64,000 nt of DNA from assembly GCF_902167145.1 (NCBI RefSeq), contig NC_050101.1:178370428-178434427 (forward strand), read 5' to 3'. Below the pieces are notes generated by a model. That model searched no databases. It was not told where the DNA came from and was given only the letters and a program-made list of their open reading frames with translations. The translations under genes and the position numbers were made by a program. This DNA comes from Zea mays (lineage: Eukaryota; Streptophyta; Magnoliopsida; Poales; Poaceae). Positions within the stretch are counted from its first letter, which is position 1. Each line of letters begins with the position of its first letter. Shown in pieces: positions 45,475 to 56,144 of this stretch.

Positions 45475-47351
45475 CTACGGCTCTGCCCTGCGGCGGCCAC
45501 GCGCCATGGGCGACGGCGACTCGCTGGCGCTGTTGGTGTCGGATCCGGAGGAGCCGCCGTGCCTGGAGACGGCGAGGACGAGGTCCTTGACGCCGTCGCC
45601 GGAGGCGCGGATGTGCGCGAGGATCTTTCCGAACTTAGCCTTGGGACGCTGAGTGATGGCGATGGACACGTCGTTGGGGAAAAGGTCTTTGCGCACGAAC
45701 GCGCGGTAGACGGTGGTCATCAGCACGCCGACGACTGTGACGGTTGCCACCCCGGACAGCCCCACGGCCAGCGCCCGGGTGAGCACGTTGGTCACCGCCG
45801 ACGCGTACACCGCCGCCGCGATGGCCACGCTCGTCATCGGGAACGTGTACGCCCACCACGCGAGCGAGAAGCGGACGCCCCGGAACAAGTTGAGACGCAC
45901 CACCTGTATACGTACGTGCGTACTCAGTATATATGCATGCAGAGGCAGAGTGAGGTACACGTACTACATACCAGTGACATGGAGAGGAAGAGGGAGGTGA
46001 AGTAGAAGATCTTGGCGGCGTAGTTGAAGTCGCCGCACAGCCTTGCCCATCCGACGGACGCGACGCTGGGCGCGGCGATGAAGAGGAAGAAGACCGGGTG
46101 GAGCTCCCTGGGGAGCTGCGCGTTGGTGGGGAGCCTCTGGTACAGCGTCACGAACAGCACCAGGTAGTGCACCACCCCGACGGCGAAGAAGAAGATGGGC
46201 ACCTCGCGGAGCCCCATATTGGCGCCCAGCAGCGCTCCCACGAAGTTGCCGACGACGGCGAGGTGGTTGGTCGGGGTGGCCACCTTGGACAGCCGGCGGT
46301 CGCCGCCGGACATCCACTGGCCGTAGATCTTGAGGTCCAGGAGGAAGATGGGCACCATGAGAATGTACCAGACGGCGTGGTGGATGGTCCACACAGGATG
46401 CGGCAGGCCCTTGACAAGGAAGAGGCAGGCGATCCACGGCGCGAAGAAGAAGTTGACGCGGATCGGGTGATGGAACTCGCGCCGGACCGCCTCGAAGTAG
46501 AAGACGATCTTGAGGAGGTAGATGAAGGAGACGAGCGCCATGAGCGCGGCGGAGACCCACCAGAGCGCGTGGTTCACGGCAGGGCTCACGTGGAGGAACG
46601 CTGTGGACGGCTCCGACTGCAGCGTCTTCCACAGCATGGCCTGGCTGCTCACGCCCAGGCACATCCCGAACGCGTTGATCGGGAACCGTAGCAGGAACGG
46701 CCACGTCTCGTCCTCGGGCAGCGCCGACACCTCTGTCGGTCTCAGCGTCTCTAGCTCGGGCCCCTCCAGGGCGGCGAAGTAGCGGTCCGCGGTGGGGACC
46801 TCGCCGCCGTCGTCGTCTTCGTCGGTCTCCTCCTCGGATATCATCTTATTTGAGGTGGAGTCGGCGCCGCCGGGGCCGGGCTCGATGTCCACGGCCACCC
46901 CGCGGAGGTTGGACAGCTGCCGCTCCAGGCGGCCGGAGAAGGTCTTGAAGTGGTCGAAGCGGCGGTCGCGCGCGCTGTCGCTGCGCGACACGGTTCGCAC
47001 CCGCTGCAGCGGTGGCGGCTCGTCGGTCCGGATCGTCAGCGCCTGCTGCGAGTGGTTCAGCAGCTGCGGCGCGGCCTCCGCCTGGTGGTGCTGGTCCTCC
47101 ACCGGCTGTGGCACTGGCAGTGGCGGCGGCGCCACGCTGTGGACGGACGCGCACGCGGCGAGGTGCAGCCCCGACGGCGACGCCGGCACGCTGAAGGCGA
47201 CTGAGTACGGGGCCTTCGTCGCCTCGGCAGCAACCGCCACGGGAGAACCGGAAGCGCGACCACCGTCAACGATGGCGGGCGGCCGCGGGAGTCGGAGCGG
47301 CTCCGGCGACGGGCGCCTCCTGCTAGCGCCACCATCGCCCATATTTGCCAT
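45475..47351 (-). CDS. SLAH3: S-type anion channel, SLAC1-homologue 2/3 type
   Basis: Two exons, 47351-45972 and 45903-45475, are joined across a 68-bp intron (GTATGT...TATACAG) in phase 0, giving about 602 residues. I start at the ATG at 47349-47351 (MANMGDGG); upstream in-frame codons reach only a GTG. The first ~210 residues are a long, Pro/Ser/acidic cytosolic N-terminus, as in SLAH2/SLAH3 and unlike SLAH1/4. The membrane domain follows with family blocks FPINAFGMCLGVSSQAMLWK, FFFAPWIACLFL, FLLDLKIYGQWM, ATPTNHLAVVGNFVGALLGA, LYQRLPTNAQLPRELHPVFF and, in exon 2, RFSLAWWAYTFPMTSVAI. This family makes trimeric plasma-membrane channels for nitrate and chloride, opened by kinases in guard cells and roots. 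Length and blocks suggest an intact gene. Confidence 0.93.
45904..45971 (-). other. Intron of the SLAH gene
   Basis: A 68-bp intron with GT at 45971-45970 and AG at 45905-45904. Splicing joins the LFLSMSL exon end to VVRLNLFRGVRFSL, restoring the conserved family sequence. Confidence 0.88.
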
Positions 47352-47496
47352 CTGGACGCTCTCGCTGGTGGACACTGGAGCTGGCTGCTGGTTCGTCCGT
47401 CAGGATCGCTCAGCTCGCGTCGCCGCCAGAAGCAGCTGCCTCGTAGCGTGAGTGGATGGGTGTGCCGTGTGCAGCCGAGCTCGCGCTGGCTGCCCG

Positions 47497-47504
47497 TATA
47501 TATA
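47497..47504 (-). promoter_or_regulatory. TATA box of the SLAH gene
   Basis: TATATATA on the minus strand, about 145 bp before the start codon. Transcription would start near 47470, giving a 5' UTR of roughly 120 nt. Confidence 0.55.
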
Positions 47505-49429
47505 AGAAAGGTACACGGAGGTGGAGAGGAAGATGGCTGTGTGGGTGCGTCTGCGTCTTCGTGCAAAGTGGAGAGAGAGGTGGAGCAGTGTGCGACGCCG
47601 GCGGTCAGTGACGCGGACTTCGGAGCACGCACGTGGCCGCGTCCGGAAGGTTCGTCCCGGGCACGCTCAATCTATTTCTGTGTGAGGAAGAAGGCCTCGG
47701 AATTTCCTTTCTATTTGCACAGTACAGCAGTAACAGCAGGCCATGCCAGACAAATCTAAATGGGTAGTGAAGAACACGAGATTGATTCAGAGCCAGGTTT
47801 TCTCTCGTACAGTGAACCGTACCCCCACTTGACTGATCAGCTCGTTTAAATTTTTTCAAAAACTAAATTATTATCTTAGCTCGATTCGTAACGAGCCAAG
47901 CTAATTCTAAGACTCGTTAGTTTAACAAAAATAACCGAGCTATCTCATTACCCTAATAAGCCGACTCAAGCGAGCTCCAGCCCTAATGTCCGCTGCACGA
48001 ATCATCCATGGAGTTGGATGTGTCGGTTGATATTTGTTCGTGCCACTAAAGTCCTACCGATGAACGGACGGTATTTCTGCACCGGCTGACGCGGGTGCCC
48101 TGGACTTGCGGCGGCCCCGCTGATCGGACGCGAATGCGACGTCGACCGCCACCGTGGAAGAGGAGTGGGCTGCCGGCGCCGATGACGATGACGGCGGCAA
48201 GCCCGACCGAGGTTGACGTGCGTGCCTGCGGGATCGGAGAGGCGGGCCCCGGGCGGTCGTATTTGGACCCCCGTCAGCGACGGCGAAGAGGTCTTTGGCA
48301 CGGACTACTACTCGTGTAGGAACCAAACCATTTCTGTCCCATCTCTGTATTTTTTTTTTAGTTTTCTTAGGGGAACTGTTCCATCTCTCCGTGTAATTCT
48401 TTGTCTTGACGTTTCCACCTATTTTCTCTTCCTGAACAAAATGCCAGTCTATTATTTTGACCAAACCTATCTAAAATTTAACTAAAGTTATATACAGAAA
48501 AAAAGTGGCTACCAATATTTATAACACCAAATAAGTCTTAAAAATATATCTGAGACAGATCTAATAAGCTTGTTTGGGAGGACTACAAATATGGATTTTA
48601 TTTTCAAGAAAAAATATGAAATTTAAAACGGCATGATTTTAGCACGGGCGGAAATCGTACAATTTAGAAGGGAGGTACAACTAAATTGGGTCAAAGTCAG
48701 AGTTGTTAGATATTTTATTCATCGTAAGCGTGTATATGTACCTTATTGTATTTCCGTACATATATCATTTTACTTTATTCTTCACGTTTCTCATGCATAC
48801 CACTGTTCTACAAAAAAAAAACTCTAATTATCTTTCAGCAAAACTGTCTACGGTTCAACAACTATATTTATAGAAAACGGTTATATATGAATATATCGGT
48901 ACTTATGGCATCAAACAATATATTCTAAAACAAAATCTAATGGTCTTATTTGCTACTGTGGTCATCATTTTTTATATAGCTTTCTAAACATTTTTCAGAT
49001 GGTTTTATTAAAATCGTACTTTTTGGTAGGGAGTATAGGACCAATTTGGTTCGGGTCAAAAGTCATTATGTTCGGGATATTTTATACATTATGAGCGTGG
49101 CAAAATGTACACAGTTTTATTTCGAATAGTTTTCGATAGCGATTGGTCGAGTTGCATGGTTGATTAGAGCAGGAGATTTTGAATCGTTTGGCTTATTCGT
49201 GCATGCTGTAAATGTCACCCTTCACACATTTGTTTCCTTTCACATACCTCCTGGCTCACTTTAGAAACTACCACATTTATATACACGAACTAGAGGTTGC
49301 CTATATTTCGTAAAGCAACATCTATTAATTGGTCAAAAAGAAATACTACTTCATATTGAAACTACATAGCACGTGAACCCATTTGTATATGTATTCTAGA
49401 TGGACATCTTTATATTCATCCAGGTATAA
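47505..49429. other. Upstream region of the SLAH gene; no other gene recognised
   Basis: It holds the SLAH promoter region, a GAGCTCG/CGAGCC-rich stretch (about 47840-47980) that looks transposon-derived, and a GC-rich patch (48050-48310) with short unrecognised ORFs on both strands. Two diverged copies of an AT-rich block occur (about 48640-48790 and 49000-49130, sharing words such as TTGGGTCAAAGTC / TTCGGGTCAAAAGTC). Confidence 0.4.
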
Positions 49430-49795
49430 GGCTGGTGCCAGTGCGGGCGGCAGCGCGGGCGAGAAGAGGCCGCTGCCGCCCGCGCGCGGGCGATAGGCGG
49501 GCGAGAGGCCGGCGCCGGGCGATGGCGCTGGCGCCCGGCGAGAGCGGACGATATCGCCTCGCTCTCGCCCGCGCTGGAGCGAGAGGCGGGCGAGAGGGAG
49601 GCGAGGCACTGGCGGGGCGAGAGCGCGGGACGAGAGCGCGGGCGAGAGCGACGTGGCGCGATCTGACTGGTCCACGTGTCGCGATCTGATTGGTCCACGT
49701 GTGCTAGCCGTTGCAACTAGCCGTTTTTGACCATTTGGAGTCCAAAAAATTCGAAAAAAATTGCAAAAAATTACAAATTTCATCCCCAATCCCTC

Positions 49796-49804
49796 TATAT
49801 ATAT
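49796..49804 (+). promoter_or_regulatory. TATA box of the Harbinger ORF
   Basis: A CTATATATAT run about 90 bp before the ATG at 49889, followed by a CT-rich leader. Confidence 0.55.
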
Positions 49805-49888
49805 CCCTACCCGGGTGGAGCTCATTTCACACACCATTTCATCTCATTTCTCTCTTCCAAACTCGCCTTTTCTACTCATCTTCACGTC

Positions 49889-50440
49889 ATGTCTTCCTCG
49901 AGCACAAACTCAAGTGAAGGAGCCGAAGGGGCAATGTGCAATGCATTGCAAGCAGCCATGGAGGAGGCTATGCTCAGCCTCAATGAAGAGTCGTCGAGCA
50001 GGCCCAAGCGTCGTCGATGCTACATCAATCGTGATCGTGAGTCTGCCCATGATCGGCTTCATCAAGACTACTTCGCTGATGACTATGTGTATCCTCCAAA
50101 TTACTTTCGGCGCAAAGATGTTGAGTGCGCTTTTGGAGTGTTGAAATCTCGGTTCAACATTATAGCAGTTCCTGGACGTTCTTACTCTCAACATACTCTT
50201 GGTTTGATCATGCGTGCATGTGTCATTTTGCACAATATGATCATCGATGACGAGCGTGATGCCGATTTAGACGAGACATATGAGACAGTTGATTCTACAG
50301 TCGGCCCGTCGATCTACTACAATGCAACCCCGAGCCTAGCAGCTAGGATTCAAATGGACAACGAGATGACGGACACATCGATGTATACACAACTAGTAAA
50401 TGATTTGGTTGAACATGTATGGGGACATAATAATCATTAG
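49889..50440 (+). CDS. Internally shortened PIF/Harbinger transposase (183 residues)
   Basis: It starts MSSSSTNSSEGAEGAMCNAL. The N-terminal part (to about residue 75, with RRCYINRDRESAHDRLHQDY and YPPNYFRR) is joined directly to the C-terminal catalytic part KDVECAFGVLKSRFNII and MRACVILHNMIIDDE. The central portion of the usual ~400-residue DDE transposase, including the first catalytic Asp residues, is missing. The join keeps the frame. The product cannot catalyse transposition by itself but might bind DNA or partners. An upstream in-frame ATG exists, but this one fits the TATA and leader and gives the family-like start. Confidence 0.8.
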   Translation: MSSSSTNSSEGAEGAMCNALQAAMEEAMLSLNEESSSRPKRRRCYINRDRESAHDRLHQDYFADDYVYPPNYFRRKDVECAFGVLKSRFNIIAVPGRSYSQHTLGLIMRACVILHNMIIDDERDADLDETYETVDSTVGPSIYYNATPSLAARIQMDNEMTDTSMYTQLVNDLVEHVWGHNNH

Positions 50441-50739
50441 ATTTATGTAATTTTCTATTAATTATTATGTATTTTTAAATCGTCATGTAATTTTATTTTA
50501 ATTATTACGCAATTTGTAATTTTTAATTCAATAAAAATATTATGTTGTGTGTTTTCTGAGCGTTGAAATAAATCCGCGTGAATTACTTAATTCTGAAATA
50601 GAAAAGCTGATGTGGCTATAGCCTGAGGCTGTAGCCTGCTGCAGCCTGTGCACTGGAGCAGCAGAGGCGAGAGTGGAGGCGAGAGCTGACGTGACAGGGG
50701 CGAGAGGGAGGTTGTGCACTGGACTCAGCCTAATACAAT

Positions 50740-51010
50740 ATAGGTTAGCTAGCTACTACATACTGGTCTAATCAACCATGCAACTTGAACATTTAAAAAT
50801 GAATCGGAGGGTGTGTACGTGCAACACGAGATTAGCACCTCCCCCCAATTAATGATATAATACTCCTTTCATTGTTGAATATGAATAAATCAATTTTAGA
50901 GTTATCTTAAACCAAACACTAAATTTTATCCAAATTTATAAAAATGATAAAAATAAGATTTATTACACTAAATTAGTATCAGTAGATACACTATAAAAAC
51001 ATGTTTATTT
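50740..51010 (-). mobile_element. Decayed non-autonomous transposon with a Stowaway-like piece
   Basis: On the plus strand TACTCCTTTCATTGTTGAATATG and the following TTTTAGAGTTATCTTAAACCAA resemble the start of a Stowaway MITE. The left part is the inverted relative of 43045-43215. No intact ends on the right. Confidence 0.4.
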
Positions 51011-51459
51011 GTATCATAACAATCTATATTTTTCCTTAAAATTTGTATAGTATCATAACAATTTATATTGGATATTTTGGATGCTAAAATGGAAAAAAAC
51101 TTTTAACTACCAAGTTTTAAATCTTATCAGGTAATAAAACCTTGGTATAGGGTGTATCTCTGTCCGAGATTGTTTGCAAAAAAATAAAATTTTAAATATA
51201 AAAAATATGTGAATTTAAGATAAATATTTGAGACTCTAAATAATTTCAAATAAAAACTTGTCAATAACAAACATGTAGCTCAAGTCAGTCCTTACACTTC
51301 CGGTATTAACTTTGTGAACGTTCGTTCTTTATACAGTCTAAATTTTGAATCTAGAACTTTATAAACTCAAAACAAATATTTGGGATACTTAACGAATTCA
51401 AATAAAAATCAACTACAAAGCTATATATCATATTGACAACTACGAAATTTCGTATAGAC
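51011..51459. other. AT-rich DNA without recognisable features
   Basis: Two copies of a GTATCATAACAAT word occur near 51013 and 51051. Nothing else stands out before the CACTA insertion site. Confidence 0.5.
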
Positions 51460-51479
51460 CGTCACTACAGGAATCAGGA

Positions 51480-51742
51480 AGATTCCCGTCGGCCACTTTA
51501 ATTCCCGTCGGCCCGAGCGCGGGCCGACAGGAATTAAATAACTCCCGTCGGCTCAATTCCAGCCCACGGGCTTTATTTTAACTCCCGTCGGCCAGCCGCC
51601 AGCCGACGGGCTTTATTTTAATTCTCGTCGGCCCAGCCACCAGCCGACGGGCTTTAGTTTAACTCACGTTGGCCCAGCCGCCAGCCGACGGGAGTTAACT
51701 AATTCCCGTCGGCCCTGACGCCAGCCGACGGGAATTAATTCT
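51480..51742. repeat. Left subterminal repeats of the CACTA element
   Basis: Alternating TTCCCGTCGGC and GCCGACGGG words about every 25-60 bp, in both orientations. These are the expected transposase-binding sites. Confidence 0.85.
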
Positions 51743-52593
51743 TTACTAGTTAGGTGCCCGTGCGTTGCAACGGTATACAAATTATTCAGCAAAATGTTAT
51801 TGAACAACAATTACATAAAAAAATACCACATATATTATCGATCTCAATATCTCATAAAATCTTTGGCAACAATCAATACATAACTAAATTGATACATATC
51901 AAATTATATTACAATACGACAATAATGTCATCTTAAAAAATGCAGAGTTCAAAAACGAGTTCCTTTTAGGTGCTACAAGTCCATAAAGAAATAAGAAATC
52001 ATTGATGTAGTACTTGAAAGACACACGGCTTCACCAACTCTCTGTAGAATGTCCATCTACAACTTCACGCATCAGAAAAGAGAAGCAATAATTTTCTCTC
52101 CTTACTTCATATAAGCAATGACTCATGACTACTGCAAAAGTACATGTTGGAGAAATATTGACTCCTAAAAGTTGGCTTAGCTCAAGGGCCTTCTGTGCTC
52201 TGGAACACCTACCTAAAAAGTTGGCAAACCTTAATAACCTCAATAAGAACTTCAACAAATAATTAGATCGAGCACCATCCGATCGAGCACCAACTTCATG
52301 GGCACCTTTTTGCCATCCTTAATCGAAATGCTTTTTCAGAATGATCTGTGGACAACCTGATTCAGGTATCCAACAGAAAAGCCAACCCACCATCACTGCA
52401 AGTATCAATAAGGAAAGCAAACAGTAACATGCCCAGCCATACAAAAGGACTCAGTTCATTCAGTTTCTAGAAAGCATATGGCCAGGACAACATCAGCATG
52501 AGCAATTGCCAAAGAAAGCCCAAAGGTGATCCGAAGATGGTGCTTACAATTTTCAAAAGGGCAAATAGTGTTAAATTGCTTGGTACTTACTGT

Positions 52594-54660
52594 GTCTATA
52601 TGCTCGCGGATGAAATCGACCAACTGCTGGCTTGACATGCAGTCCCTAATAACCCAGAGGATATTGTTGTTACTTCTGACAAAAGCAAAAATCATGTTGA
52701 AGCCAGAACCTTGTTAACAGGGACAAATTTACCATATGCCATCGCATGCCAAAACAATGAATTCGTCGACATCACATAGCTCGACCTGTACGAAAGAACA
52801 AAGTCAGAATAACAGTCAACAAGAAGGCAACACTAACTTGGTAAACTGCATAGCAGGGGTGCGAGACAGCTGCAGAATTTGCTCACAATGTTTATGTCGG
52901 GGTTCGCAGTCAGGATTTGCTTATCGGGGGGCAAGAACTTATTTTGTTTGAACTTCATGTCTCCTGAAAAGGCATTTTGCATATGCAAGCAAGACCATTA
53001 GGTAAGGTGTCAGGTATGAACGAGAAGAAGCGAGTGAAGAATACCGATAGCTCTTGACAAGTTTAGATTTCCATTTACATGCCCCATTAGAATGAAACTA
53101 CCTGCACTCCGTATCCTCTCTCTCTCTCTCTCTCTGCCTCGAGCTCTGGTTTATGGTCTCTAGACAAATTATATGCCTATGTTTTGTGAAAGAAGTGAAA
53201 AAATGAGAGGATCACACATGAACTTTATTTCAAAAATATAGCACAACCTTTGTACCGTGTTGTTTTTAGTGCACCTGCTAGTCGGGCGGTAACCCCTCCT
53301 GTTTCCTAAAAAAGGAGTAACAACAACTAACCTGACCATTCCTTGAGATGACACAGCGGGAGTCACCAGCATTTGCCACAAAGAGTTGCTTATTTCTGAT
53401 CAAAGCTACACAGGCTGTACTCCCACAATTTGGCCTAGTAAAATGAGAGTGTGGTCTTTGATAAAATAAATTTCTATAAGACTACCTGGGTGGCTGGGTG
53501 CTTGGAATGTCCATTTCCAACAAAAGAACTCGCAATAAAGAGAAGAGAAATGCCAAAAATTACTTTCTAGCATAACAAGGCACTCCAGTTCAGCAAATTG
53601 GAACCCACTCTTTAAGAGTTAGCATTGTTATGCAACACAACCATAAATTTTAGCAGTTACACGAATAAACTTCCTTCTTATGCAGAGATATCCTTTTCAA
53701 GAATCAAGAGCTGACATTGTTAGGCAGCACAGGAATCTGTTTTAAATGTTAGAAAACAATTCTTCGTATGCATGCCCTTCTTAGGTCCTAAACCATCAGT
53801 GTTGCACATCTACTCAAGAACCATAAATCTGCTCTTACACAAGTTTCTGCCATGAATGATTTTAGCAAAAGATAAAGAGAAACAAACTTTATTAATGATA
53901 ATCCAGTACTTTAAGAGTTAGCATTGTTATGCAACACAACCATAAATTTTAGCAGTTACACGAATAAACTTCCTTCTTATGCAGAGATATCCTTTTCAAG
54001 AATCAAGAGCTGACATTGTTAGGCAGCACAGGAATCTGTTTTAAATGTTAGAAAACAATTCTTCGTATGCATGCCCTTCTTAGGTCCTAAACCATCAGTG
54101 TTGCACATCTACTCAAGAACCATAAATCTGCTCTTACACAAGTTTCTGCCATGAATGATTTTAGCAAAAGATAAAGAGAAACAAACTTTATTAATGATAA
54201 TCCAGTAGTGCAACACTTTTAGAAAGAAATCCAATGACTGCTAAATTAATACAAAAAGGCAGATGGCATGCTCTCGATATCATAGGAAAATGATTACAGA
54301 ATTATGGATCCATGCCAGTTCCACGAGTACCTCCTCAAAAGCCCAATCATCGTGTCTATCATTTGAATCACTTGCTTTAGGAGACCAAATTAAGCCTTCT
54401 ATTATGCCACTAAACTGATTTATCTTATCTCCAAGTGCTTGAAGTTCCCGCCATCCTCTTTGACCTCGCATCATTTCATCCATTCTGAAACAAAACAATC
54501 ATAATTTTTGTTCACATCATTTGCTCCAAATTACCAAAGAAAGTGGTCAGAAGGTAGACATGCTAAAAAAGAAGCTACTATACCTGAAGTAAGCTATGTG
54601 GACAACAACACCCAGGTCACCAGCTGCATAGGCTTCACCCTTGAGAACTTCTCTGTGTAG
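52594..54660 (-). pseudogene. Captured protein phosphatase 2C gene fragment with introns
   Basis: At least seven exons lie in order on the minus strand with splice signals: about 54660-54584 (HREVLKGEAYAAGDLG), 54484-54331 ([20 protein letters not shown]), 53455-53332 ([20 protein letters not shown], then [11 protein letters not shown]), about 53119-53046 (GHVNGNLNLSRAIG), about 52966-52889 (MKFKQNKFLPPDKQILTANP), about 52780-52731 (ELCDVDEFIVLACDGIW) and about 52655-52594 (DCMSSQQLVDFIREHIDT). These are classical PP2C metal-binding and catalytic blocks. The N-terminal exon with the RYGVS and DGHGG motifs and the C-terminal DN motif are absent, so the product would be inactive. Introns are kept, which indicates DNA-level capture. 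Confidence 0.88.
53610..54207. repeat. Perfect 299-bp tandem duplication in a captured PP2C intron
   Basis: 53610-53908 and 53909-54207 (both starting CTTTAAGAGTTAGCATTG) are identical by eye. The duplication is very recent, possibly after capture. Confidence 0.92.
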
Positions 54661-54998
54661 ATATTTTGCCAAAACAAGCTAGATGCATAGAATTTGCTGG
54701 GTTCAGATTATACAAAAAAAAGGTTAATTCAAACCACCAAAAGCTCACATTTTTATTCAGATTGTACAAAATATACAATTTATCAGATTTGGATAGAGCT
54801 AATTTGGATAGTTTATCAGTTTATATATAGCTAATTTGGACAGTTTATTAGATTTAAACAGAGCTAACTTGGACAGTTTATACAAGCTAATTTATACATT
54901 TTATCAGATTTGGACACAGTTTATACAATTTACACAGTTTATAGTGTTTATACAATCTATGCGTCTAGCTTGTTTTGGCATTTTATCTACACAGAGAA
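54648..54998. repeat. Inverted repeat of about 40 bp bounding a low-complexity island
   Basis: CTCTGTGTAGATATTTTGCC...AGATGCATAG at 54651-54690 recurs inverted at 54958-54998. The 270 bp between is built of irregular CAGTTTATACAATTT and ATCAGATTTGGACAG repeats. One arm overlaps the first PP2C exon, so the second arm is a duplicated, inverted piece of the captured gene. Confidence 0.75.
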
Positions 54999-55674
54999 TC
55001 GGTGAAAATGAGACATATTCAGCTGTAGCCAAATGAGAGTGTGGCAGCAGTAGATGGCAAAGATAGGTTCTAATTTCCATAGCGTATCCTGTGAGTAATA
55101 GGGAAGCTGCTGCGGGGTCGCCGTCGTGGCGACGATGGCGTCCTCCCTCCCACGAGAGCACCGACGTCCGGACTTCGGTTCGGTGGACGCGCGCGGACGA
55201 ACCCCTCTGGAAAGAGAGAGGATTCCTCCGCCGCTTCCGCGTTGGACGCACTGGGCAGCTCACGCACGCCGCTGCTTTCGCAGCCAGCCAGATCCGTTGG
55301 TTCCAACAGAACATTTCCATCCACGCCCGCCACCGCGCACCGACATCTCCATCTCTATCTCCGATCCGTTGCAGCCCGCAGGCACATTCTCCATCAGTCC
55401 GATCGACCGGTGCGCAGCAGGCAGCGAGCGGGCCACTATGTGCGCGCGCAGCGCAGCTACCGAATTTTCGCTGCACAAAACCAGAGGGAGGAGGGGGAGG
55501 GTGGGGGAAAGGAACGAAAAGAAAGGGAGGGACAGAGGTGCAGGGCAAACCTGCATGGTGCGGGTGGTTTCGGGCACGGGCAAGCGCCACCCCGCTCGCT
55601 GCCGATCCCAATCCGGCTACAGTAGCGGCCGCCCCGCCTGCGGGGCCTCCCTCCGATCGTTCCCCCCACCCTCC
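54999..55674 (+). other. GC-rich leader or promoter segment upstream of the TOM1-like exon
   Basis: This probably came with the exon at 55675. Overlapping ORFs on both strands have Arg/Pro/Ser-rich compositional bias and no domains. Confidence 0.45.
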
Positions 55675-55775
55675 ATGGCAGGCTCCATGGTGGACCGCGC
55701 CACCAGCGACACGCTCATCAGCCCGGACTGGGCTAAGAACATGGAGATCTGCGACATCTGCAACTGCGACCCCGG
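55675..55775 (+). pseudogene. Captured first exon of a TOM1-like (TOL) VHS-domain protein
   Basis: It reads MAGSMVDRATSDTLISPDWA and then KNMEICDICNCDPG, ending at a GTACGT splice donor. This is the start of the N-terminal VHS domain of plant TOM1-like proteins, which bind ubiquitinated membrane cargo in the ESCRT pathway. The next exon is absent; about 330 bp of GC-rich intron follows. It is opposite in direction to the Helitron. Cys residues near the end (ICNCDPG) look unusual for the family and may be mutations. Confidence 0.78.
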
Positions 55776-56144
55776 GTACGTACCCCTACTCCCCCCGCTC
55801 TGATCCTTCTCTCGGACGGTGAGGCGAAGGTGAGCGCCGGCTTGAGGGGCTCCTCGACCTCCTCGATGCGGCTGACCTCGGATAGCCTGATCCGATCGGC
55901 TGCGTTTGGGGGCGGCGAGGAAGCAGGTGGGGCTTCTAGGGTTCGGGTGGCGGGCGTCTCACGGGGTAGAGAGAGCACCTGTCATGGTGGCGATTCTGGC
56001 GGGCATGTGTAGGGTGGGGCGGGGCGGGGTCGAGCGGGGCATGCAGAACCTTCCATCTGCGGCCCAGGCAGAACCGTGCACCAGTAAACTGTGGACGCCT
56101 ACACTCTACTCTTAAGAAGTAGTAGAGAAAAGAGAAAAAAAGCA

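Larger units (their letters stand above)
49430..50730 (+). mobile_element. PIF/Harbinger element, 1.3 kb, internally deleted
   Basis: The ends GGCTGGTGCCAGTGC and, inverted, GGCTGAGTCCAGTGC are terminal inverted repeats. TAA flanks both sides (49427-49429 and 50731-50733), the superfamily's target site. The subterminal regions are rich in GGCGAGAG words. It contains one promoter and one short transposase-related ORF. At 1.3 kb it is far smaller than an autonomous two-gene element. Confidence 0.88.

Noticed and set aside
45448..46691. Plus-strand ORFs antisense to the SLAH gene
   Set aside because: They are shadows caused by high third-position GC; only the minus-strand frames encode family motifs and splice correctly.
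54904..55611. 235-codon minus-strand ORF
   Set aside because: It overlaps equally long ORFs on the plus strand in GC-rich leader sequence next to the TOM1-like exon and has no domain.
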